The translations under genes and the position numbers were made by a program. Under the pieces are notes generated by a model. The model was not told where the DNA came from. It did no database searches and saw only the letters and a list, made by a program, of their open reading frames with translations. From Tetradesmus obliquus (taxonomy: Eukaryota; Chlorophyta; Chlorophyceae; Sphaeropleales; Scenedesmaceae), in contig CP126200.1 of assembly GCA_030272155.1 (NCBI GenBank), positions 310,001 through 374,000 of the forward strand: DNA of 64,000 nucleotides, in the 5' to 3' direction. Shown here in pieces: positions 11,597 to 22,200 of this stretch; within the stretch, counting starts at the first letter, position 1, and each line of letters begins with the position of its first letter.

Positions 11597-13714
11597 CCAC
11601 AACATAAGTGTCGGCTCAGGGCGTAAGATTGCAGACAAAGTCTGTGAGCGCAGCCAGGTGGTTGGAGTCCAGGGCTGAGAGCTTCGGCTGACGCAGCAGC
11701 AGCAGCAAAACAGGACAACAGGGACGATTTAAATTGGTTGAGTATATTCAATGCACTATATTGCATGCGAGCGCAAGGACAAACAAAATGCCCACCTCCA
11801 CTGCCGCCGCCAGACTGGCAAGCCAGCAATGCATGGTAAGCGCAACCAACACAAGCAAAATAACACCATGAAAAGGCCCGGCCAAGTCATCACACCCACC
11901 TCAACAGCCGCCGCCAGGTCTGTCAGGAAGGGCCTCCCTGGCTTGTACCCAAGGTCAGCCAGGCAGCGCGCCAGCTTGACCAAGTCAAAGCCGCCGACCC
12001 CAGCCAGGCGCGGGTGCAGCGCTGCCAGGTAGTTGTGCATCCACGCCGGGAACGCAATGCACGCGCGCACGTCGCTGCGTTGTTGCAGCACAGCGAGAGT
12101 GTTTGCGTGTACGTTGCAGCAGGGCAGCAGGCAGGTGCCACACAATGTCAGCGAGCAGCACAAGAGCAGCGTGCAGTCGCCGCATATGCACAGTGGCAGG
12201 TACTCCAGGAGCCAGTAGGTAGCTGTTGCTGCTGCAAGCTGCTAACAACCCCAGGCACGTAGAGAGCAGGTTGATGCTGCATGCTACCGGCGTGCGCAGA
12301 CGGCCAACACGCAGAATGAGCGGCACACAGGCAGCAACACTGGCACCACGTGTCTAGCTAGCCTGCGCCCTGCTGCTGCTGCTGCTGCTGCTGAGGCATG
12401 CACATCCGCAGCTTGCCGCCTCACCCCGGCTGCATGTCCAGCCTGCATAGCGCGCGCGCACACATGATGAGCTGCGGCGGGGACAGCAGCGCCAGCTTGT
12501 GGCGGGACACAGCCAGCCACCTGCAGCCAGCAGATACATGCATTAAGGTTAGCAGGCCTCAAGTAAGGAACGGTGTCAGCAGCGACAGCTTGTGGCGAGA
12601 CACCGCCAGCCACCTGCAGCCAGCAGCAGCAGATTTACGGCACACGCATCAGGGTCATCAGACCAGTTGGATAGGACTAGGCGTCAGTAACAGCACGCTT
12701 GAGTAGGCGACACAGGCATGTGCACTTCCTTGCCGTTGCATGCCAGCATGCAGCGCTCAGCATGTGCAGCCCCCCAGCTGCTGCAGTGTAACAGGATGGT
12801 CGGCCCTCGTGACTTGTATGGGCGAAATCCTACCCAAGGTGCATCAGCTTTCACTGGTTCCAGTTACACCCGGCTGCTGCCCCACGCGCCTCAGCAGCTG
12901 AGCCACAAACCATGCTCCCTGCTGCACAAGCTGCACAGCCATGTCGTACGTACTGCCAACCGGCCAGTCGGCCCCCACGTGTTGCTGCATGGGTGTTGCT
13001 CCCCCTCCTTCCATGCTTAACGCACCTGTTGAGCCAGGCCTGGTCTGGTGCTGCGCGCAGCTTGGCCAGCGCCGCGATGATGTACACAAACTCCGGACCA
13101 GCCATCAGCGCCATGCGGTCCTCGCTCGCAATCAGCAGCTCACGCAGCAGCGCCTGCAGGCGGCGCACAAGGGCGTTACAATGCATAGGGTAGAAGCCAT
13201 GTGTTTACATGGAGGGCAGAATTCAGCAGTGGCACCAGGACTTTCACCAGAAGCACCCAAAACACACTTGCAATGCTTGACGCTCAATGAATGTCAGCCA
13301 AGCCGACAGTGCAGCATCCCTCGCCCACAATGTTACCCCATTCTACCTCCTGGTGCCGACCAGCCCATCTCACAGCGGCCCACCCACCTTTGCGTTGTTC
13401 CAGCCCTTGACGCTCATGCTGCGCGGCTCACACACCGCAGCCAGCCGGTTGAACAGCACCGTGAGCTCAGCAGCGCCCGCAGCAGCGCGGCAGCGCAGCC
13501 ACACCGCAGCCAGGCCATCTACGCTGTCTGCGGAGCGCGCTAAAGCAGCCAGGTGTGCGCGGCGCTCCGCCACGCCCCAGGTGGTGCTGACGAGGCTGGC
13601 TTGGGGGCCCTGCGCGTACTGCCGCTGCTGCTGCTGCCGCTGCTGCTGTTGCCGTTGCTGCTGCTGCTGTTGGTACTGCTGCTGCTGCTGCTGCTGTGCT
13701 GCACTGGCGTCATC
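7870..13714 (-). CDS. Octotricopeptide (OPR)-like helical-repeat protein, probably organelle RNA-binding; 5' end unresolved
   Basis: Exons in transcript order: 13714-13388, 13153-13026, 12520-12425, 12074-11900, 11506-11366, 10690-10508, 10076-9642, 9374-9183, 8739-7870. They give 848 aa in one frame with matching phases. Repeats of about 38 residues have the pattern L-x2-L-x-A-L-x2-L-G-Y-x-P with W or F a few residues later, for example VLGALGRLGYRPGPAW, ARCLADLGYKPGRPF, IIAALAKLRAAPDQAW and GQALAKFGYRP. This matches algal OPR and FASTK-like proteins, which bind specific chloroplast or mitochondrial transcripts for stability, splicing or translation. The first listed exon begins with a poly-Gln stretch, and the C-terminus is an Ala/Gln coiled-coil tail with basic patches. 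The initiator exon and transit peptide are not resolved; a phase-0 candidate exon lies at 13889-14036. Several introns contain copies of the adjacent exon edges. Confidence 0.72.
8812..8975 (-). repeat. Two echo copies of the start of the last OPR exon
   Basis: The real acceptor and exon start (about 8719-8744, coding CIRLVATS) recur at about 8812-8850 and 8936-8975. The shared core on the plus strand is CCACCAGGCGGATGCACTGC, or the same with one T. Both copies lie upstream in the transcript, inside the preceding intron, and keep the splice-site context. Confidence 0.75.
10260..10338 (-). repeat. Echo copy of the 3' half of OPR exon 10508-10690
   Basis: This stretch repeats almost exactly the exon segment coding GLPALASVLGALGRLGYRP and WTQQ, followed by its own GTGCGT donor. 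It sits in the intron after the real exon, about 250 bp away. Only one copy fits the protein phase with the exon start, so the other is taken as non-coding. Confidence 0.75.
10762..10803 (-). repeat. Echo copy of the 5' edge of OPR exon 10508-10690
   Basis: The copy reads CAG then a sequence coding DLATALCAFSSM, as in the real exon start at 10690. It diverges after that Met. It lies in the preceding intron, so this exon has echoes on both sides. Confidence 0.7.
10922..11320 (-). repeat. Four tandem echo copies of the 3' edge of OPR exon 11366-11506
   Basis: Copies begin near 10922, 11034, 11139 and 11255, with the real edge at 11362-11424, so the period is about 105-115 bp. Each contains the region coding (F)YAEVYSKLPLFDDQ followed by a GTGG/GTGGGG-type donor. 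They decay with distance and carry indels that shift frame. All lie downstream of the real exon in transcript direction. Confidence 0.8.
11522..11597. repeat. (CAG)n tract of about 23 units next to an OPR acceptor
   Basis: This is a long pure CAG tract on the plus strand. In the transcript of the minus-strand OPR gene it reads (CUG)n directly upstream of the acceptor of exon 11506-11366. Open frames through it encode poly-Gln, poly-Ala or poly-Cys and are not genes. Confidence 0.9.
11650..11693 (-). repeat. Echo copy of the 5' edge of OPR exon 11366-11506
   Basis: The minus strand reads CAG then a sequence coding PKLSALDSNHLAAL, close to the real exon start PKLSSLDSIHLAAL. It lies beyond the CAG tract, inside the preceding intron. 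Confidence 0.65.
12580..12625 (-). repeat. Echo copy of the 5' edge of OPR exon 12425-12520
   Basis: The minus strand has a CTGGCTGCAG acceptor then a sequence coding WLAVSRHKL, matching the real exon start at 12520. It lies about 100 bp upstream in the preceding intron. Confidence 0.7.
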
Positions 13715-16700
13715 CTGCAGCAAATAGAAGTGCCACCAGCATGCACGGAAAGTTAGTGGCTTCTCATAATTATGCAGAACACCAGATGCTGCTGCAGCAG
13801 TACAGGAAGCTTCAAGCAAGAGACATCAGACGCCACCAACATGGTTATCCGCAGCAAGCCATGAACTGCTGCAGCTGCCGCGTCTCACCTGCTGCTGTAC
13901 TGCAGCGTCATCAGCTGCAGCTGCTTGACAACGCACGCGGCACGCCCGTTGCCGAACTGCGCTGCTGCTGATGCTGCTGATGCTGTGTTGCACGCAGCGT
14001 CTCAGTTGCTGCTGCTGCAGCAGCTGCACAGGCTGCATATACCAGGCACCACGCAGCAAACAGAAGCTACATTCAAAAGCAATGACATAGGCCAGGTGCG
14101 ACTCGCAATACTGCTGAGGCCGTACAATGGTATGCACCTGCACCTGCTGATTGAGTGGTGTTCCCTTCATGTGCCTGAAGTGCCCTGCACAGAAGCATGC
14201 TGCCTTGGCACCCCACAAGGCTCTTCCTAGTGACGACCATGCAAGCCACCCCGCCCTGTCAAGTTGTCCATGCACTTGCATGACCAAGACCACTAAGCCA
14301 CCTTAGCAGCCACATACTGAACTTGCTTGCATGCATCCTGGAGCCCCTGCAACACAGCTTCGCCCGGGGCACACTGCATTACCCACCTGGAGTGCTGCTG
14401 CTGCTGTTGGTGCAAGTACTTGGTGATGGCAAACAATGTTTGCCACTCTTAGCGAGCATGAGCCCGTTCCATGTGCTAGTATGCCGCTTGAGGCCCGCAT
14501 TGCGTGCTAATTGCAGAGCTGAGCGATGGCCAGCAGGCTGCTTCACATGTCGCCGTGTACGTGCAGGGAGGCCATGCCTCACAGCATTACATATATAAAC
14601 ACCAATGATGTGCTTGTTTTGACTTCAATTGCAGCTGAAAGTTGGCTGGACACTCGATCGAGTGACGACAGCTTACGCCGAAATAGCGTTGTTTGGGAGC
14701 GAGTGTATGACCGTGAAAAGTATATCTACCGATCAATGAGCGCAGTTGCGTGGGAAAGGCGAACGGCAGGTGCGGTCGGGCAAATCTTCACTGGACAAGT
14801 TATGACAGGTCGTTCTGCAAAATGCTGCAATTCTGCTCAAGCGCTTTAGACATATTATCCACTTCTACGTAAGTTACAGCGAGGGATCCTGGTCAACATG
14901 CGCTGCTTTGGGTTACTGCCCAGTGAGGACAAGCGACCACCAGGTGGACGGTCTCAAACTGCACACGTCGAGCAAAGCACCAGTTGTGCCTTAAAACACA
15001 CCCAGACAGCCAGTGGTAAACGATATGTTAACCTGAGCAGCCCACCATACTGTAAGCAGTGCAGCCTGATGACAAAGACACAACTGACACTAACGGTTGC
15101 CAGGCACGCCACATCACACGTTATGCCCTTCCCTCCACATCATGTTCATCAGAGCGGTTCGTAACCCAACACCAAGTAAGCACAGATGATTTTGTACCAT
15201 ACTTGATGGCGGTCAAGTCAGCCGCTCATGCACAGCGCAACACACCATTTCGAATGTTGTGGAGTCCAAGTCGATGAAATACTCGTCCTGACCGGGTCGG
15301 ATACCAGCAGAGTATCTGACACTGTCAAACGACTCTGCTTGTAGGTAGCACAGCTGCGCAAATGTTTTGCATACATAACATGCACCACTAGGTGGCTGTT
15401 GGCAGGCGTGGCTGGTTGCAGCCTCAGCCAGCCTGCCTCTTGCGCCACCCTCCACCCGAGTCGACAGTTCAGCAGTACCATGCTCTACAATGCCAGCAGC
15501 CTGGGGCAGCAAACAACACAGCAGATAGAAAAGCCAGGCTCTGGCCAGTGAGTTGAGTTCCTGTCATCAAATGCTGTGCCCACATCGCATACATCCAGCG
15601 CACCTCCGCTTAGAGGCGGCCGCAGTGCCCTGTGTGCGACGCCATGTTTGCTGCTCCCTCCACTGCCAACGCGCCACACAGCACACCAACTGGCTGCAGC
15701 CTGCCGAGCTCCTTTTGCAGCTGTCACAATGCTGCTCTCAACAAGTCCAACAACTGACAGCAAAGACAACATGGTGGGCCATGTGATGCTGTGTCCTGCA
15801 GTCACAGCGGCCAATTGCGCACGCGCCCAACCACGCGCAGTGCTTGGCCGCCTGCTGAGCACAGCAACGGCCGTCCGGTGGTATGGGCTGCAAGCAGACA
15901 CCAACACGCAATACTGGTGACACCAACAATGTTTATTGCTCAGGCGATTGGCAGGCCTGCCGACTGCATGCATGGCTGCCGGCAGCAGCCCCCGGGTGGC
16001 GGCACACAGCCCTAGTTGTCAGTGGACGAAAGATGCCGAGCAAGCACACTGTGCGCAGGGAGCGCTGCAAGCCCCACAGATGCACGCGTCACCACTACAC
16101 GCAAAAGCCTCAGGAACAATGCATGCTCAGCGGCCACGCTGGCTGCGGCACACTACGTTGGGTTGCATTGTCAGTCAAAGCGCAACCCACAGCATCACAT
16201 AATGCCATGTACAAATGCCGCAACACACTCAACAATGTGGCCAAAACACAGTCATGCCAGGCATGCGTTGCTAGAGCAACAGATATGCCAAGCACGAGCA
16301 CTGCGGCACTGCTATGTAGCAGCACAGAACAACCTGTGCACACACGCACTCACATCAGTCCACATAAGCAGAGAACTCTTCAAGCTGCTGAGTGGCTGGG
16401 TGGGTAGCAACGCTCCAAGACGGCCAGCCAGTGACTGCTATCGCAGATGCAAACACACGTACACACGATACCCATACATGATACAGAAGCAGCTGCACTA
16501 CAGTGCCACACACAGCTACACTACAATGGGAAGGGCAAGCTGCTGCGGTGCACGCGCGCTACACGTCCCTAATCCCTGATGCAAAAAGCAGGCACTGCGC
16601 AGCACACACAGCAGCCCTTCAAAACATTTGCCCAACAATGCGCCACGCACACGGCATTGCTGCAAGCAGCAAGAGCTCAGCAGGGGGAAACACGCAACAC

Positions 16701-19100
16701 TTTGTGCTGCTGCTGATGACTCTTGCTGTGACATACAGCTGTGCACAGCTGGCCGCCCTGCCCCAGCAGCGCCAGCCCGCCACGCATGCGTTGCCAGCGT
16801 GCTGACAGCACCACACAGCAGCACATGCCAAACTGGTTATGACGAACAACACAGCCATCAGCACACCTGAGCTGAGGATGCAGTGCACTGCACAGCAGCC
16901 GCTGCAGCTTAACACACGTGCCCTTCGAGCACACACAGGCGCCAGTCGCTGCATTGCCGAAGCTTCAGCAGCAGACAACTGCACCACCAGTGAGCAACCA
17001 ACTGCAGCACCAGCACAGAACGCCAGCCAGCAGCATGGCCCCAAAGCCAACTGGACGCCAACAGCGGGTGAGTCACGCAGCACACCAGGTCTGAAGACAT
17101 GCATCCTGGCGATGCAGCTCAACAGGTCAACGGCAGCAGCTGAGCACAGGTACAGTTTTGCTGAACAACTGCGTGCAAGCACGCATGCACTGGTGTTGCA
17201 GACCACTAATAGTCCCCATGGGCGCTGAGCGCACACACCACACTTTGCACACGAGAAGAGCACTGCCCGGCCAAACAGCGTGCTGAGCCGAGTGTCTGCA
17301 GTGGCGGCAGATGCGCCATGTGTGCGTGCACGCACAACACGTCGCTGCTGCTGCCCCACGTGCACAGTACAAGTCTCCTCGGACTGTCACAATATGCACT
17401 AGCCTGAAGCAGCACAGGCTGTCTGTCACAGAGGCAACTCTTCAATATGTGCCACAGATGGACCTACTGCCAGCCACTTTCAAGAGCAAACCAGCACCAA
17501 CAAGAAAGGTGCAGCTTACGCAAGATGTGTGATAGATGTGGTTCCCTGCCTTCCCGAAATTGCTCGGTGAGCATCAACCTGCATTGTGGAAAGCCCCTCC
17601 AACAAGCCCGTGATACAGCCTGTGTGCCTGACCCGCATATACATATCATGCACCGCCATGCGTGTGTGCTTAAAGCCCCTAGACAAAATGACCTCCACAC
17701 GGCCCGAACGCGCGCACGCGGAGGAACCTCACCACAGCAAGACATATCTACAAGCATGTATGTTGCAGGTGTTGTGTGCTGACGCCTTTGGCCTTCCAGA
17801 CTTATAAACAAGGCCAAACACAACAACACAACAAGCAGCAGCGCTGTTGCCGGCGCCAGCTGCCTGGAATGGCGCCGGCACTGCTGCACCACCAGCTAAC
17901 TGCCCGTCAGTCACTGCTTGTCAGACACTGCTTAACTGAAACAGCTCTGCAGCAGGACAAAGCAAGACAAAGCTCTTGTCTCGACATGGCAGCAGGGTTG
18001 CTGGAATGCAGCAGTGCACACATGTAGCCACCAGCAGCCAACAGATCACCCGCAGGGCCAGCTGGGCGCACCACCTGCAAGCAGGCGTGTGTGATACACA
18101 CATACCCTCCTCAAGCAGGGGTGCATAAAACACACACACAAAGTGCTGTGTATGTGCAGAGTGTTGCTGTGCAAAGTAAACCCCCGTCAGCTGACCCCAG
18201 CATGCAGCAGGTACTGGTGCAGGGCAGCAATGGCAGGATCGCAGCAGCACAGGGGCACAGCATTCGCCTATGCACTCCTGGCAGCTAAACACACACAGTG
18301 CGGCAAGCCATGCACACAAGCACATACAGATACAACCAAACATGCCCTGAGGGCGTGGCTGCTGCAGTGCAACACTGCAGACAGCCGAACGACCCGGCAC
18401 CACTGTCGCCCGAAACTGCGCAGGCACAACTGTGCCCAAGCGCACTGTACCACTCCGCCATCGCCGCCCCGAACCCAGGGGACAGCTGCACGAGTGAAAT
18501 GACAAGTCAGATGCCCACATAGCACACACAAGCCCGGCCCAACCCCAACCCAAACACGGTAGCACACACCAGGCCCACCCCTTACGGCTGGAAAGACCGA
18601 AAAGCAGGCGGGACGGGAGCTTGCCAATGAGTACCTGCCTCATACAGTAGGCTTAACAGCTGCCACACCACATACCACACTTGCCAGCAGTAACCATTAA
18701 GCAACGCATATGTCCTAAAACCGCGTCACAGCACAGCTATGCCTGACCGTGGCACCAACTCTCCTGCAAGCTCTGCTCCAGCGGCAGGCCTCAATCAGCC
18801 AACAATGGCAGCTCTCCTGCATCACGCAACCTGGCATCAAGCTGCTCGCTACACAGGCCCTGTTCTATGATGTCACAAAACACACGACATCACCGCACAC
18901 CCTGTACCCCATCCCCCTCCGCCATCCAGTCAACCGCCATTCCCAGGGCTGTGCCCCGCAGCCGGCCTCCCTCCCAGGCGACTGCACACCGCCCACAGCA
19001 CAGCGAGCCGCTCAGCCTGCACACCCAACCGTGCTGCTCAGCTAGCCAATGCAGCTGGACAGCACTCAACGCCACGCAGCAAGACGCAGCGGGACAAACC
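13715..19100. other. Gene-poor region with unresolved OPR 5' end and exon-like scraps
   Basis: No complete gene could be assembled. A phase-0 minus-strand candidate exon at 13889-14036 could lie 5' of the OPR exons. A minus-strand stretch at 15213-15345 looks coding. The minus strand near 18640 begins with a short basic, hydrophobic peptide that resembles a targeting sequence but could not be joined to anything. From about 16.0 to 18.6 kb the plus strand is rich in CA dinucleotides. No TGTAA-supported terminal exon was identified. Confidence 0.4.
15213..15345 (-). CDS. Possible terminal exon of an unknown minus-strand gene
   Basis: After an AG at the 5' side (CAAGCAG on the minus strand), a frame stays open to a TGA at 15213-15215. 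Its composition is mixed and protein-like, with segments such as SVRYSAGIRPGQDEYF and IDLDSTTFEM. A GT after FEM offers an alternative donor. Two nearby minus-strand snippets, around 15430-15485 and 15530-15600, also look exon-like, but phases could not be joined with confidence. The protein family is not recognised. Confidence 0.25.
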
Positions 19101-22100
19101 TCAGCCCATCATGGCCAGCGGGCTGGGGCTGCGGCCGTACTGCGTGGCGCTGCTGGCGTCTGACAGGTCGCTGCCCATGCTGCCGCTGCTGGCGTGGATC
19201 TCCAGCATGCGGATGGAGTTGGCCACGGCAGCGTCCTCCACCTGCAAGGGCAAGGGGCAGCAGCACGCACACCCGATGCAGCAGCGCATGAGGTCAGCGA
19301 TGTATGCGATGTATGCGATGTCGTGTCATGTCATGTCCCCCGCACAGCACCACTGCACCCCAGGAGAAATGAGGCCGCATATTCAGGAACAGAAGGCACT
19401 CCCAGCTTGGCATCAGCAGACAATGCTGCTGTGAGCCAGTGTGCCGCATCAAACCTCAGCGCACCTGCATGCGCTGCCTGTAGTCCTCCAGCTTGAACAG
19501 CATGCCCTGGTGGCGGCCGCCCATGCAGCTCTCGATGTGCTCCAAGTGGAAGCGCGCCGACATCTCCGGCTCCTGCAGGGAGACGACAGCAGCAGCAGCA
19601 GCAGCAGCAGGCACAGGCAGCCTTGAGAGGCAGTCCTGGACTAGCAGGCAGCACATTTGCAAACATCCAGCTACAGATCTGCACATCAGGTTACTCTTCA
19701 ACTGCCACCTTACCCGGCTGCTGCACCATCCGGCTACACCTGCACCTTGCAGCTGCCTGCTGCACTCTGGGGCATGTGCGCAGCACATAACAAAACAAGC
19801 ATGTGCATGTGGGCCTGCAGCCCTCACCTCATGCGGGCCCTTGTCCACGAACGCAATCTTCTTCTTGGTGATGGGGTCGATGAAAGGGCTCACCGCCTGC
19901 AGCACACCACCATTCGACATCATTCAGCTCCATTCATCTGTGCATCTAGCAAGGTTCTGCCCCACATGCACACAGAAGCTACATATTTGCCACGCCCAGC
20001 CCTACAATGAGGTTGCAGCAGGAGCTGCAGCAGGACTTCCCAAAAGCAACCCAGCTGAGCCGCGACAACAAACGCACGCTGCCCCGCCGCGCACCTTCCA
20101 GGTCATGGAGAACAGCGTGGGCGCGTGGTAGCACACCGCCTGGCCCAGCCGCTCAGGGTAGTGGTTCTGCACACGTGCACAGCAGCAGCCATGTTACAAC
20201 TGTCTGCATGATAACACAGCATGAAGTTCAACCCTGCTAGGCCATGCGCTTCATCAGGCACCCTCGCAAGCAACCACAGAGCCACATGCACGCGGCGAAC
20301 GAGGCTTGTCAAACCGTCCATGGTGAATCAGCAGCAGACCGCCGCGCACCTGCAGCGTGTGCAGCACCGCCAGGCTGGTGCGGATGGCTGGCGCGTTGCG
20401 CATGCTGTAGCCCTCAAAGTCCAGCAGCCACGTCATCTTGCCCACGCCTGCAGCGCATAACACCAAGACAACGCAGATGAGATGGCGCAGGAGCAGCAGG
20501 TGCAGCGGCACAGCCCAGGCTGGAAAGGCAACAGCACCTCAGCAGCACAAGCAAGGGTGCATGGCAGGGTGCGCAGCAGCATGCCTGCTGGGTGCACAGC
20601 AAGCCCGTGCAGTGAAACAAACTCTCGCTTAGGTTTGCACAGTATGTCGCACCATGCCGGCAACAAAAGTCCATGCTGGTCAGCCATGCAGCTGTAACAT
20701 TTGCATAATACTCACGCTGCTCGTCAGCCAGCCGCGAGGCGTGCTCCAGGCAGTAGATGAGGAACATGACCTGCTCCTTCTCGTCGCGCGTGTTCTGGTT
20801 CCTGCAGGGCGGGCAGCAGCAGGCGCTGCGCAATCAACACCACACCCATCTCTTGTCCTTGAAGATGTAGCATGGCGCTGCCTGGCCTGCTGCATGCACG
20901 CTGCAGCACTGAGCTGCTGCAAACCGCCCCAGCAGTCGTAGCTAGCTGCAGCATGGAGGTGTGCTGTACTGCTACAATTATGCTGCAACTCTGCTGCCGC
21001 ACCTGGGTCTGAGCAATCATGCTGCAGCTATGCATTACCGGTTTGCTGCCGCACCTGGGGCGCATCATGACCACGGGCCGGCCCTCCTTGTCTGCGTGTG
21101 GCGACACGAAAGTCTTGCCTGTCTCCGCCTCCTTCTCCACCTGCGCCCACACAATCTCCTGCGGGCGCATCTCCAGGCGCCTGCAGGACAGCGCCAGGCA
21201 GCAGCACAGGCAGCCACGCTTGCAGGAAGGCACTCGCACGCATGACTGGTGCGCATGGGGTGAGGTGGTGCTCGCAAGCTGCACGTTTCAATGAAGCAAG
21301 TGGAGCGCGTCCAAGAAGTACTGCCAGTCTGTGGCTTGATGCCAGCTTGGTGCTCTGGCGTTGAGGGTGACATGACAAGAGACTGTTGCTTGTTGTCAAC
21401 CACGGCTGAGGTGTGCATGAACTTGCTGAATACTCAGCAGATGTTGACTGCTCTCATCGCCTGCCTGGCCACCATGCTGCAGACGAGATGCCTGGGGCAC
21501 TGCTGCTGACAAAGCTCTGACTTTCAGGCTCACTCACCACTGCAAAGTGCCGAGCAGCATCTTGTGTGCCTTGCTCAAGTCCCAGCTCCTGCAGAGCAGA
21601 GCAAGCACAAGTGCATGATCAGGTGATTGCACAACCAGCAGGGGCAGCAGACAGCTGCTGCTGCTAGCATCGCAGCTGTCTGATGTGTGCGCCGTGCACT
21701 CACCTGGCACGCAGGTAGCGCACATATGTCCAGTCATTGCAAAACAGCCGCAGCTCTGGGTGCTTCTGTAATTGGCACAGCAGGGTGCAGTAGAGAAGGC
21801 AGCAGTGAAGCAGGTTTGAGGCAGTAGAATGGGGGCATGCCAAGGGTCAAGCAGCTGTGCCCAAGTCGTCCACCACAGCAAATGCGGCTGCTGTTAAGTG
21901 TTTGCGAGCACTGCCGCACGTAATAGCGGCTGCTAAGGACTCGAGCGCAGCGTGCCAAGTCCTGTACGTCCCGCCAATTGCATGCTGCAGCGGGGCAAGC
22001 CGGCGCCGCACGCTGTGAAACCCAGTAAGCTGATTCAATTCGGCACCGCTGTAGGCTTACTGAGCCGCTTTTAGGCACGGTGGCCCTGCCAAGTGGCCCC

Positions 22101-22200
22101 TATCCTCCTCACGTCTCACCTGCACGACGTCCTGCACCAGGCCCTTCAGCTGGAGAGCCAGATCAAGCTGCTCTTCGCTAATGGGCTCGAATAGGTCCAT
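19101..22200 (-). CDS. Sec14-like CRAL-TRIO lipid-transfer protein
   Basis: Exons in transcript order: 22200-22120, 21765-21704, 21588-21538, 21180-21055, 20801-20716, 20447-20350, 20166-20095, 19896-19828, 19572-19465, 19241-19101. They give 297 aa with all phases matching. The N-terminal CRAL-TRIO-N part (about residues 35-70) has RYLRARSWDLSKAHKML, the helix that precedes the lipid pocket. The CRAL-TRIO domain (about 85-235) has the landmark NHYPERLG at 169-176, then TLFSMTWK and a FIDPITKKKI segment near the lipid-gate region. Sec14 proteins exchange phosphatidylinositol with another lipid and link lipid metabolism to membrane traffic. The Ser-rich C-terminus (SGSMGSDLSDASS) may be phosphorylated; this is inference. 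The start is the first ATG of the exon in frame. It is transcribed divergently from RPS21. Confidence 0.88.
20990..21060 (-). repeat. Short duplication around a Sec14 donor site
   Basis: The motif CTGCTGCCGCACCTGGG occurs at 20991-21006, and the same motif with one change occurs at the real donor (21045-21060). The two segments also share an upstream ATTATGCTGCA/ATCATGCTGCA stretch. This is a mild case of the exon-edge echoes seen in other genes here. Confidence 0.5.

Noticed and set aside
11418-11829. Poly-Gln, poly-Ala and poly-Cys open frames over the CAG tract
   Set aside because: These are all frames of one long CAG repeat next to an OPR acceptor. The spliced exon 11366-11506 explains the coding part.
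18000-18643. Minus-strand frame beginning with a presequence-like peptide (MRQVLIGKLPSRLLF)
   Set aside because: The rest of the frame is low-complexity and Cys/Trp-rich, and no downstream exon could be joined in phase, so a gene is not supported.
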